11,551 nucleotides of DNA, from contig DOYU01000006.1 of the NCBI GenBank assembly GCA_003518365.1, positions 3,815-15,365 on the forward strand, written 5' to 3'. A program made the position numbers and the translations under genes. This DNA comes from Candidatus Magasanikiibacteriota bacterium. Lineage in GTDB: Bacteria > Patescibacteriota > Patescibacteriia > Magasanikbacterales > UBA922. The notes beneath the pieces are model-generated. The model was not told where the DNA came from. It searched no databases and saw nothing but the letters and a program-made list of their open reading frames with translations. This document shows positions 5,356 to 11,526 of the stretch, piece by piece (within the stretch, counting starts at the first letter, position 1; every line of letters begins with the position of its first letter).

Positions 5356-5389
5356 TGTCCCGCAGAGCGGGATCCCGCCTTGCGGGACA
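5356..5389. repeat. REPIN-like palindrome in the SemiSWEET leader
   Basis: Outer arms TGTCCCGCA (5356-5364) and TGCGGGACA (5381-5389) flank a perfect inner palindrome GCGGGA-TCCCGC (5367-5378). It can fold either as one long stem or as two small hairpins, TCCCGC-AGA-GCGGGA and TCCCGC-CTT-GCGGGA. Similar ATTC-containing sequence lies on both sides. It is unrelated in sequence to the repeat at 236-286 but has the same two-unit architecture and the same place just before a start codon. Confidence 0.7.
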
Positions 5390-5409
5390 TTCAACATTCT
5401 AACATTTTT

Positions 5410-5763
5410 ATGTCCGATCCTCTTCACCACATCGAAAAAAGAAAACGCATCTATGCAAAAGGAGCGTTGAAACAAAAGTACCAACCTTACCCACATCCAA
5501 AAACATTTGTATCCATGATGGATCATGCTGTCTATGGCGTGAGTATTCTTGCTCCTATTGCAGGCAGTACACAAGCCATAAAAATATGGGCAGAACAAAC
5601 AGCTGCAGGGGTCTCACTCACCATGTTTGGATTTAGTGTGATTGCAAATATTTTTCTGCTCACCTACGGTATTATTCACAAAGTCTTTCCTATTGTCATA
5701 ATGTATAGCCTCTGGCTGATGGTAAATACAGCCATCGTTGCTGGTATTCTCCTCTATGGATAA
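5410..5763 (+). CDS. SemiSWEET-like PQ-loop transporter
   Basis: SemiSWEETs are three-helix proteins that dimerise to carry sugars across the membrane. After a basic N-terminal stretch of about 35 residues, rich in Lys, Arg and His, three helices follow (about 39-55, 68-88 and 93-114). The PQ-loop signature appears as STQAIKIWAEQTAAGVSL, with TQ in place of PQ, then FLLTYGIIHKVFP as in the family. Length 117 is slightly above the usual 85-100 because of the N-terminal extension. ATG 5410 is chosen because the frame upstream runs through the palindromic repeat. It is the first gene of a three-gene operon and overlaps the next by eight bases. The substrate is not predictable. Confidence 0.75.
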   Translation: MSDPLHHIEKRKRIYAKGALKQKYQPYPHPKTFVSMMDHAVYGVSILAPIAGSTQAIKIWAEQTAAGVSLTMFGFSVIANIFLLTYGIIHKVFPIVIMYSLWLMVNTAIVAGILLYG

Positions 5764-6580
5764 TCCATTTGTTATTTTTGGACTGGAAGTATTGAAAGTC
5801 ACGGGCATACAGCTTCTTGGCGTGTTTGGCATCTTTTTCTTTTTGGGATTTTTACTCTCGCTTTTCCAAACATGGACAAATAACAACTACATGCGTGCCT
5901 TTGGGTGGAAAGGTGTTCTCTGGACAGCCTGGATAGGAACACCATTTCACGAACTTGGCCATTATTTTTTTGCAAAACTTTTTCGTCATAAGATAGAAAA
6001 AGTTGCCCTTTTTGAACCAAACGCAGAAACAGGCGGTCTTGGTCATGTAGAACATAGCTATAAAAAATCAAGCATCTATCAAACGCTAGGAAACTTTTTT
6101 ATTGGCGCTGCACCGATGATATTTGGTGTTGGTATACTTACACTCTTGATGTATTTTATTTTGCCAAATGGAAAAGAAATTATTGCAATGCTGCTTAACG
6201 CACGCGCTTCGCTGACCACGCTATCACAAACAATACCAGACGTCTTTCTCATGATCTTTGCAAAAGAGCATCTCACATCGTGGTACTTTTGGCTCTTTCT
6301 GTATATTTCCTTTGCTATCAGCGCGCACATTGCACCGAGCAAATACGATCGCAAGGGTATGTGGTCTGGTTTTGTGTGGATAGTGATTATTATGCTGCTT
6401 GTGAATAGTACTGCACTGCTTCTCAGATTTGATATCACGGACTATATTCTGCACTCTGCAGGTTATCTGAATGTCTTTACTGCGATTGCACTGTATGCAC
6501 TTGTCATGAGTATCCTCCACTATCTCTTCACACTCTTCATCATTACGCCACTTCGCATGATGAAGCAAGCACGTAATTGA
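5756..6580 (+). CDS. Membrane metalloprotease-like protein with HELGH motif (M50-like)
   Basis: The 274-residue protein has one long N-terminal hydrophobic helix, then GTPFHELGHYFFAKLF (61-76) with His65, Glu66 and His69 as an HExxH zinc site. KVALFEPNAETGGLGHVEHSY (82-102) follows and could supply a third ligand (His100). Next come YQTLGNFFIGAAPMIFG and four or more further membrane segments. HExxH inside a hydrophobic helix is typical of site-2-type (M50) intramembrane proteases. The classical NPDG/LDG motif is not obvious, so activity is unproven. I recall similar uncharacterised proteins in Firmicutes. ATG 5756 overlaps the SemiSWEET stop (ATGGATAA), which implies translational coupling; a TTG at 5738 is less likely. 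Confidence 0.65.
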   Translation: MDNPFVIFGLEVLKVTGIQLLGVFGIFFFLGFLLSLFQTWTNNNYMRAFGWKGVLWTAWIGTPFHELGHYFFAKLFRHKIEKVALFEPNAETGGLGHVEHSYKKSSIYQTLGNFFIGAAPMIFGVGILTLLMYFILPNGKEIIAMLLNARASLTTLSQTIPDVFLMIFAKEHLTSWYFWLFLYISFAISAHIAPSKYDRKGMWSGFVWIVIIMLLVNSTALLLRFDITDYILHSAGYLNVFTAIALYALVMSILHYLFTLFIITPLRMMKQARN

Positions 6581-6589
6581 TCCTTCACT

Positions 6590-7633
6590 ATGCTGAAAGA
6601 AAAAATTTCCGCCATGCAAAAACTTCTGCATGCACAAAAGCTTGATGTGCTTATGATTGGAAATTTTGGGCATCAAGTACGAGATGATCTGCTTTATTAT
6701 CTTTTGTTAACTCATCTCGAGCTCGGCGTCATGATGATTCCACAAAAAGGAATACCAACACTTTATGCGATTCCTTTTGAAGTGGCGCAGATCAAAAAAG
6801 CATATCCAGAACTTCACGTCTTGCCTTTTGAAAAGCCACTAAAAGATGTATTGAAGGTATATGAAAAAAAGCAAATCGGCTATCGCCCTTCGAGCATGCC
6901 AAGCGCATATGTAGAAAAAAGAATGATCGCTCTCACGGGTGAAGAACGCATCTTTGCCATAAAACTGCCCGAAGAAATCGTACGACTAAAAAAAGCAGCA
7001 GCACTGACTGACAAAATTTTTGCCGATGTCATTACAAATTGGAAAAAATTCAACACAGAACAAGATGTCGCGACATATATTATTTTGAAAACGATTGAAC
7101 GTGGTGCAGAGCCATCATTTCCACCGATTGTCGCGAGTGGCAAACATGCGTTAAATCCACATCATACACCAGCAAAAACAACACTTACAAAAGGTTTTTG
7201 TGTCATAGATATGGGCGTGAGATATCAAGGATATTGTTCTGACATGACACGCACGGTGTATATTGGCAAACCAACAAAAAAAGAAAAGGACATCTACAAT
7301 CATCTTCTTCATGCACAACATACGGCAATCACAGAGTGCATCGTAGGCGCAAAGATATCAGACATTGCAGAACACTGCAGAAAACATCTCGGAAAAGAAT
7401 GGAATAAACACTTTACGCACGCACTCGGGCATGGGCTGGGAACGCAAGTGCACGAATGGCCACGTGTATCAACAAGTGTGCAAGAACCATTGGGAGAGAA
7501 CATGTACATCACGATAGAGCCAGGCGTGTATCCACCTGGAAAATTCGGAATGCGCATAGAAGACGATGTGTTGATTACAAAAAAAGGACCGGTTGTGTTG
7601 ACGAAGACAGAAAAAAAGTTGATTCACGTGTAA
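6590..7633 (+). CDS. M24-family metallopeptidase, Xaa-Pro aminopeptidase/dipeptidase-like
   Basis: This cytosolic enzyme type removes residues next to proline, using two metal ions. The N-terminal creatinase-like domain (about 1-125) is followed by a pita-bread catalytic domain with all five ligands: Asp207 (CVIDMGV), Asp218 (YCSDMTRT), His281 (HALGHGLGTQVHEWP), Glu310 (ITIEPGVY) and Glu324 (GMRIEDDV). His191/192 in NPHHTPAKTTL and His288 complete the active site. At 347 residues it matches short PepQ/YpdF-type enzymes. It begins nine bases after the HELGH gene and ends the operon at a strong terminator. No Shine-Dalgarno is seen. Whether it is an aminopeptidase or a dipeptidase cannot be decided by eye. 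Confidence 0.88.
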   Translation: MLKEKISAMQKLLHAQKLDVLMIGNFGHQVRDDLLYYLLLTHLELGVMMIPQKGIPTLYAIPFEVAQIKKAYPELHVLPFEKPLKDVLKVYEKKQIGYRPSSMPSAYVEKRMIALTGEERIFAIKLPEEIVRLKKAAALTDKIFADVITNWKKFNTEQDVATYIILKTIERGAEPSFPPIVASGKHALNPHHTPAKTTLTKGFCVIDMGVRYQGYCSDMTRTVYIGKPTKKEKDIYNHLLHAQHTAITECIVGAKISDIAEHCRKHLGKEWNKHFTHALGHGLGTQVHEWPRVSTSVQEPLGENMYITIEPGVYPPGKFGMRIEDDVLITKKGPVVLTKTEKKLIHV

Positions 7634-7651
7634 TGGTATCAACAGTGCAAT

Positions 7652-7681
7652 AAAAAACTCGAGCACACGCCCGAGTTTTTT
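7652..7681. terminator. Bidirectional intrinsic terminator between convergent genes
   Basis: AAAAAACTCG (7652-7661) pairs with CGAGTTTTTT (7672-7681) around a 10-nt GC-rich loop. It gives a T-run on both strands. It serves the M24 operon from the left and the membrane-anchored protein gene from the right. Confidence 0.88.
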
Positions 7682-7694
7682 GTTAGAATGTTGA

Positions 7695-8531
7695 TTACAG
7701 TGAAAGCGACTGTACCATGGCTTGAAAATCTCCACGAATTTCGATATTTGCTTCATCCATATACCAACCAGTACCCAAAAGGACATATCCATCAAAAGCA
7801 ACGGCAACAGCATCAGCCGACCCAAGCCCTTCCCACGAATAGCCATACGCTTGACGACCATCAATCGTTGTATCGAGAAGCTCTGTTTCCTCTGAGACAT
7901 TCGATGCTTTTGTGTTTACTGTCAACCAATCCACTAAGGGAAGGTTTTCTGTATTCGTGTAAAGCCGAAAGCTAATTGTCGGACCACCCTCAAGAGAATC
8001 TGCATACAACTCACGGTCTGACTCTCGCATCAACACAATATTTTCTTTGTACATGTCATCAATATCTGTATTCAAACTAATTACTTTATATTTTGTTGGA
8101 TAGATAAAAGAATAATCGTACTTTGCACTGGTATACTTTTTTGTAGTAGCGTCAGCAATCGCATTCATTTTTTCTTCTTCTGCTTGTTGTTTGACAGTAC
8201 CTATTCCTTGTTCTATTTGCCCAATTTTGTCTGTTAGTTTTGATTCGAGTATAGAAAGTTTTGAAACAACAGAATCTGTTTGCTTCTTTTGATATGCATA
8301 CACGCCCACCACAGCAATAAGAAGCACGATGATAATAAACAACGTCGCACCACCACTACTTCCATGTTTTTTACTGGAAGATTTGCTTGTCGATGTACTG
8401 GCAGAAGACGATACAACAGGTGTGGTATCAACTGGTGAAACATTTTTTTGTGTTCGTACTTTTCCGCCTTGGGCTGACTTCTTTGACTTTTCTTCTGCCA
8501 TTGTATCATCTTCCTTTTTTTTTGGAGGCAT
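7695..8531 (-). CDS. Single-pass membrane-anchored extracytoplasmic protein of unknown function
   Basis: The 278 residues fall into four parts. A charged and then Ser/Thr-rich disordered N-terminus (1-61; KKK, SSSASTSTSKSSSKK) precedes one membrane helix (about 62-80, ATLFIIIVLLIAVVGVYAY). A helical, probably coiled-coil stretch (about 85-125, SKLSILESKLTDKIGQIEQ) follows, and then a globular domain from KYDYSFIYPTKY to the end. The domain opening, y-x-f-x-yP, resembles PsbP-like or lipoprotein-type domains seen outside the membrane, but I cannot name a family. The start is ATG 8531; ATG 8501 (MAEEKSKK), with GGAAG upstream, is a real alternative. The orientation is likely N-terminus in, domain out. 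It stands alone, ending at the convergent terminator. Confidence 0.7.
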   Translation of the reverse strand: MPPKKKEDDTMAEEKSKKSAQGGKVRTQKNVSPVDTTPVVSSSASTSTSKSSSKKHGSSGGATLFIIIVLLIAVVGVYAYQKKQTDSVVSKLSILESKLTDKIGQIEQGIGTVKQQAEEEKMNAIADATTKKYTSAKYDYSFIYPTKYKVISLNTDIDDMYKENIVLMRESDRELYADSLEGGPTISFRLYTNTENLPLVDWLTVNTKASNVSEETELLDTTIDGRQAYGYSWEGLGSADAVAVAFDGYVLLGTGWYMDEANIEIRGDFQAMVQSLSL

Positions 8532-8572
8532 AATGCAAAAATATTAAAGAATCATTTGTGAACATCTGCTCT

Positions 8573-8625
8573 AATTTGTTGAATCTGCTGTAAAATAACA
8601 GCAGATTCAACAAATTTTAACAAAT
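8573..8625. repeat. Palindromic dispersed repeat, copy 1
   Basis: AATTTGTTGAATCTGCTGT (8573-8591) and its exact complement (8598-8616) form a perfect 19-bp stem with a six-base loop. The stretch 8579-8625 matches the reverse complement of 10075-10121 at 41 of 47 positions by eye, including the loop and the right flank. It lies downstream of the minus-strand pair pyrD and 8666-8971. No T-run follows, so it is not a standard terminator. Confidence 0.8.
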
Positions 8626-8665
8626 ACAAATAGATTTTTGTGAGTACAGTACTCGCAGTATACAT

Positions 8666-8971
8666 TTATCTGCGAAACTGTTCAACCATTGCAGTGATTC
8701 TTGCTGTTTCACCTTCGACAACAGGCCCATCGTATTCTCCTGCATGTGCAGACACACTTTTGTAAACAGGTGCTTTTTGATCGAGATGAAGATTGATTTG
8801 AAATCCATCATCAAGTACATCAATATACGCATGAAATCGTGGATATGGCACTCCCCGAAGAAGTCGCGTGTAACTTCGTTGTCCTTGTCGATTTACCATT
8901 TCTCCATAGCCACATCGTTGCATGATCATACGAGGGTGCTGTGCAAATTGTCCAATGCATGAAATTTTCAT
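8666..8971 (-). CDS. Conserved small protein of unknown function, coupled to pyrD
   Basis: The product is a basic 101-residue soluble protein. It reads MKISCIGQFAQHPRMIMQRC, then GYGEMVNRQGQRSYTRLLRG, PYPRFHAYIDV, INLHLDQKAP and AHAGEYDGPVVEGE. I recall CPR proteins with the same PRFH-Y...LHLDQK...H-GEYDG pattern but know no function. The closely spaced His, Asp and Glu residues in the second half could bind metal, which is inference. ATG 8971 overlaps the pyrD stop as ATGA (8968-8971), so translation is probably coupled. A weak AGGA lies about 11 bases upstream, inside pyrD. A 13-base palindrome (8642-8654) and the repeat at 8573 follow the stop. Confidence 0.72.
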   Translation of the reverse strand: MKISCIGQFAQHPRMIMQRCGYGEMVNRQGQRSYTRLLRGVPYPRFHAYIDVLDDGFQINLHLDQKAPVYKSVSAHAGEYDGPVVEGETARITAMVEQFRR

Positions 8972-10044
8972 AATACATCTTTTCCTATAGCTTCAGAAAT
9001 ATGAGTAAACCCATCTTTTTTGAGTAGTTTTATAAGATCACGATTGATCTCGCTGATGAGCTGTGGCCCTTCATAGATCATACCAGTAATAAGTTGCAGC
9101 AGTGTTGCTCCTTTGCGAATCTTCCTATACGCGTCAGCTCCAGAAAAAATTCCTCCGCATCCAATAATAATTTTTTCCTTCCCTACTTTTTTGTAGATAT
9201 AGGCAATCATATCATCTGAAAGCGACTCAACGGCTTTTCCACTCAGTCCTCCTTTTTCACCATGCTCTTTTTTCAAATTTGTACAAATAAATCCATCAAT
9301 ACTATATGTGTTACTCAATTCGATAATCTGATCCAAGTGTTCATGCGTAAGATCTGCGGCAAGTTTCAAAAACGTTGGCTTTGTAATATGCAACGCATGA
9401 TACGCCTTCAAAAGTTTTTCCAACCGAACAGGATCAGAAAAAGGCTCTCCTCCAAATGCGTTTGGACAGCTGGTATTGATCGTGATGTAATCACCAATAT
9501 CACGAAACGCTTTCGTAGCTTTTATATAATCCGCTATCCCCTGCTCTGTTTCAACCGTCGCAGGCGAATTTGTCTTTGCAATACTCACGCCGACATGAAA
9601 CCCAAACGTTTTTCCTTTCAATCTTGCCGAAATAGCCTCAGCCCCATCATTTTTCAATCCATAATACACACGAAGACTTTTTTCTTCTGGAATTCTCCAC
9701 AAACGAGGTTTTGCATTCCCGACACACGCCTCCCCTGTTACAGATCCTACTTCTGCATAGCCAAAGCCAAGCGCTGGCAAGATGTTGAGGAGTTCTGCGT
9801 TTTTATCAAATCCTGCAGCCAGGCCAATAGGATTTTCAAAAGAAATACCACAGACTGTTTGCTTTAGCATCTCATCATGACGGACAAAACAAAAACAAAA
9901 AAAAGATTTCACAAGCACACTTTTTCCAAGTGTTTTTCCAAGTGTTAACGCTGTATCATGCACGTCTTCTGGATCCCGTCGAAAAAGAAATGGTTTTGCA
10001 ATATATTTGTACTTGAATCTGACAATCTGTTCTATTGGGAACAT
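8968..10044 (-). CDS. pyrD: Dihydroorotate dehydrogenase, class-2-like with a Cys catalytic position
   Basis: The enzyme oxidises dihydroorotate to orotate in pyrimidine synthesis, using FMN. The 358 residues include an N-terminal extension (IAKPFLFRRDPEDVHDTAL) like the membrane-associating helices of class 2 enzymes that reduce quinone. The FMN barrel follows: NPIGLAAGFDKNAE (71-84), EVGSVTGE (98-105), NTSCPNAFGG (190-199), FLKLAADL (225-232), CTNLKK (254-259), GGLSGKAVE (265-273) and GCGGIFSGADAY (295-306). In E. coli class 2 the base is Ser in NISSPN; here that position is Cys193, as in class 1 enzymes (SCPN). ATG 10044 has no Shine-Dalgarno. No other pyr genes are nearby. It is coupled to the unknown gene 8666-8971, and palindromic repeats flank the pair. 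Confidence 0.92.
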   Translation of the reverse strand: MFPIEQIVRFKYKYIAKPFLFRRDPEDVHDTALTLGKTLGKSVLVKSFFCFCFVRHDEMLKQTVCGISFENPIGLAAGFDKNAELLNILPALGFGYAEVGSVTGEACVGNAKPRLWRIPEEKSLRVYYGLKNDGAEAISARLKGKTFGFHVGVSIAKTNSPATVETEQGIADYIKATKAFRDIGDYITINTSCPNAFGGEPFSDPVRLEKLLKAYHALHITKPTFLKLAADLTHEHLDQIIELSNTYSIDGFICTNLKKEHGEKGGLSGKAVESLSDDMIAYIYKKVGKEKIIIGCGGIFSGADAYRKIRKGATLLQLITGMIYEGPQLISEINRDLIKLLKKDGFTHISEAIGKDVL

Positions 10045-10074
10045 ATATTGGGTCTAAAGAAAAAATTCGTTCAA

Positions 10075-10121
10075 ATCCGTTAGAATTTGTTTCATCTGCT
10101 GTTTTTTTACAGCAGATTCAA
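10075..10121. repeat. Palindromic dispersed repeat, copy 2 (inverted relative to copy 1)
   Basis: ATCTGCTGT-TTTTTT-ACAGCAGAT (10094-10117) is a 9-bp stem with a six-base loop. The segment matches 8579-8625 in reverse orientation (41 of 47). A 10-base direct repeat, ATTCAAACAG, occurs at 10116-10125 and again at 10136-10145. It lies between msrA and pyrD, upstream of the pyrD start. Confidence 0.75.
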
Positions 10122-10189
10122 ACAGATGTAAACAAATTCAAACAGAAAAAAAGATAAAAAATAAATTCAATGCTATGACTTTTACATGA

Positions 10190-10687
10190 TTATTGTGCAA
10201 GATACGAATCTCCACGAACAAAATGACAAGAATACCCACCAGGATTTTTTTGAAGATAATCTTGGTGGTATGTTTCGGCTGGGTAAAATGCAGTGAAAGG
10301 TTCAAGTGTTGTCACAACAGGATTGTCCCACCGCTTTGATGCAGTCACGAGATCGACAAACTGTTCTGCTTCATTCTTTTCTTCATCATTCTGAAAAAAA
10401 ATCGCAGATCGATACGAAGATCCTATATCATTGCCCTGTTGATTTTTTGTTGTAGGATTGTGGATACGAAAAAAGAAATCAAGAATATGCTTGAATGATG
10501 TTTTTTCTGAATCGTATGAAATTTCCAGCGCTTCGGCATGGCCAGGATGTTGCTCGTATGTAGGGTCATCATTTTCCCCGCCAGTATAACCAACCTGAGT
10601 ATCCAAAACGCCCGTCTGCTTTCGGAACAGTTCTTCCATCCCCCAAAAGCATCCACCTGCAAGATATGCTTTTTTTATATGTGACAT
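10190..10687 (-). CDS. msrA: Peptide methionine sulfoxide reductase MsrA
   Basis: MsrA repairs oxidised methionine (the S-sulfoxide) in proteins in the cytoplasm. The 165-residue protein has the catalytic motif AGGCFWGMEELF with Cys13, VGYTGG (32-37), HPGHAEALEISYD (47-59), FRIHNPTTKNQQGNDIGSSYRSAI (73-96) and FYPAETYHQDYLQKNP (134-149), all expected. Cys154 in GYSCHFVR is the likely resolving Cys; the family more often has GYC at this point. No MsrB is fused or adjacent. ATG 10687 opens MSHIKKAYLAGGCFWG, so the catalytic Cys lies close to the N-terminus, as usual. No Shine-Dalgarno is seen. Confidence 0.95.
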   Translation of the reverse strand: MSHIKKAYLAGGCFWGMEELFRKQTGVLDTQVGYTGGENDDPTYEQHPGHAEALEISYDSEKTSFKHILDFFFRIHNPTTKNQQGNDIGSSYRSAIFFQNDEEKNEAEQFVDLVTASKRWDNPVVTTLEPFTAFYPAETYHQDYLQKNPGGYSCHFVRGDSYLAQ

Positions 10688-10748
10688 ATATACTTGTTGA
10701 AAACTACGATGTCAGTGTACAGGTCAAAGTGAAATCTGTAAATATTAC

Positions 10749-10777
10749 TTGACAATACCAAAAAAACTATCTACATT
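10749..10777 (+). promoter_or_regulatory. Sigma70-type promoter of the right-hand cassette gene
   Basis: TTGACA (10749-10754), a 17-base spacer and TACATT (10772-10777). Predicted start is near 10784, giving a leader of about 16 nt that is almost entirely Shine-Dalgarno. Confidence 0.7.
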
Positions 10778-10782
10778 GGTAT

Positions 10783-10799
10783 CTCCTACAGGAGGAAAC
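10783..10799 (+). promoter_or_regulatory. Strong Shine-Dalgarno with a small self-complement
   Basis: AGGAGG (10790-10795) stands four bases before ATG 10800 and fixes that start. CTCC (10783-10786) just upstream can pair with GGAG (10791-10794) around TACA, so the ribosome site could be partly masked if transcription starts at or before 10783. Confidence 0.6.
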
Positions 10800-11051
10800 A
10801 TGAAGTACGACCACGCGACCATACGTAACCACGTCATAGCGACACTCAAGCGCTGCCCGTCCCCTGAATACGCTGCTCAGCAGCTTGGCCGGCTCGCACG
10901 GGAAAAATTTCCATTCCACGTTGTCTTTCTTGAGAAGCCCTCAACCAGCTACTCGGATGACAACAACACCCGCCGCGCGCGCTTCGTTCTTGGCCACAGC
11001 CACGAAGATACGGATCCGATCCGGATCGACGAGACAGTCAACATGACCTAG
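10800..11051 (+). CDS. Small GC-rich cassette gene of unknown function (83 aa)
   Basis: I do not recognise this protein. It opens MKYDHATIRNHVIATLKRCP, probably helical, and continues SPEYAAQQLGRLAREKFPFH to a short beta-like stretch (VVFLEKPS). The second half is polar, with Arg, His and Asp (RRARFVLGHSHEDTDPIRID). It is soluble with one Cys. GC-rich codons stand out against msrA and pyrD. The gene is a complete unit: promoter 10749-10777, AGGAGG, ORF, then a UUCG-loop terminator starting 20 bases after the stop. This matches the organisation of the gene at 1054-1374, although the two proteins show no clear similarity. The frame continues upstream to a TTG at 10749, but the Shine-Dalgarno excludes that start. 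Confidence 0.68.
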   Translation: MKYDHATIRNHVIATLKRCPSPEYAAQQLGRLAREKFPFHVVFLEKPSTSYSDDNNTRRARFVLGHSHEDTDPIRIDETVNMT

Positions 11052-11070
11052 TCTCGAATCGTACATCACG

Positions 11071-11104
11071 ACCCGCCGTGTTCTTCGGAGCACGGCGGGT
11101 TTTC
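11071..11104 (+). terminator. Strong intrinsic terminator with UUCG tetraloop
   Basis: ACCCGCCGTGTTC (11071-11083) pairs with GAGCACGGCGGGT (11088-11100) around TTCG, a c(UUCG)g tetraloop with one G-T pair in the stem. TTTTC follows. Confidence 0.9.
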
Positions 11105-11130
11105 AACACTTTTTTCGAAGTGTTTTTTTA
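11105..11130 (+). terminator. Second, AT-rich tandem terminator
   Basis: AACACTT (11105-11111) pairs with AAGTGTT (11118-11124), followed by a run of five T, then A. It stands directly behind the GC-rich terminator, so readthrough into the right end should be very low. Confidence 0.7.
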
Positions 11131-11131
11131 T

Positions 11132-11284
11132 TTGTATAAATGCGGTGGCGATGTCCCGAAGTTAGAACCGATTAGGGGGCTTCATTACAGTCGCGTTGAT
11201 AAAATTGTACGTGATTTAAGGCGAATTTACAAGGATAATCCGGCCTCGTTTGACGTTCCGGCTTTCGCTCAGAAGGTCTACTAA
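11132..11284 (+). CDS. Possible short ORF or gene remnant (50 aa)
   Basis: The frame is open through the tandem terminators, where it cannot be coding, so the earliest plausible start is TTG 11132. There is no ATG in frame and no Shine-Dalgarno. The second half reads LHYSRVDKIVRDLRRIYKDN then PASFDVPAFAQKVY and looks like real protein, basic and helical. This could be the tail of a disrupted gene. Unrecognised. Confidence 0.25.
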   Translation: MYKCGGDVPKLEPIRGLHYSRVDKIVRDLRRIYKDNPASFDVPAFAQKVY

Positions 11285-11310
11285 GACCGGATTTCCGCAA
11301 GATTTAGCGA

Positions 11311-11526
11311 TTATTCCTCTCCTCGGGCAATGTCGTTTTCGATCAGCTTTTGCTCCTTCAAGTATCGGGTTATTGAGTACCAAGCCGCATTGATCACTGG
11401 GATCAGTAACGCCCAACGAGGGTCGTTCTGAGCGTAAGCGATCAGGATGGGCAGAATTGCCGATACTGCGGAGTAAAAGAACACGACTACTAGGTGCTTT
11501 AGGGCTTGTTTTGTTGGTGTTGTCAT
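11311..11526 (-). CDS. Small two-helix membrane protein, holin-like in size
   Basis: The 71 residues hold a short polar N-terminus (MTTPTKQALKH), a helix (about 12-31, LVVVFFYSAVSAILPILIAYA), a brief loop with NDPRW, a second helix (about 37-52, LLIPVINAAWYSITRYL) and a charged tail ending DIARGEE. Two helices plus a charged C-terminus are the layout of phage holins and related small proteins, but no signature proves it and no endolysin is visible. ATG 11526 has no Shine-Dalgarno. Codon use is more GC-balanced than in the housekeeping genes. Together with 11132-11284 it may be the edge of an integrated element continuing to the right. Confidence 0.5.
   Translation of the reverse strand: MTTPTKQALKHLVVVFFYSAVSAILPILIAYAQNDPRWALLIPVINAAWYSITRYLKEQKLIENDIARGEE

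Noticed and set aside
6578..6580. Alternative genetic code with UGA as glycine
   Set aside because: UGA ends ftsW, pyrD and the HELGH gene at natural family ends or just before the next start, and no conserved domain reads through it.
8573..8616. Intrinsic terminator at the 19-bp stem
   Set aside because: No T-run follows on either strand, and a near copy elsewhere shows it is a dispersed repeat.
9262..9867. 201-codon open frame on the plus strand
   Set aside because: It is fully antisense to the well-supported pyrD and its translation (Phe, Cys and Arg-rich) has no domain features.
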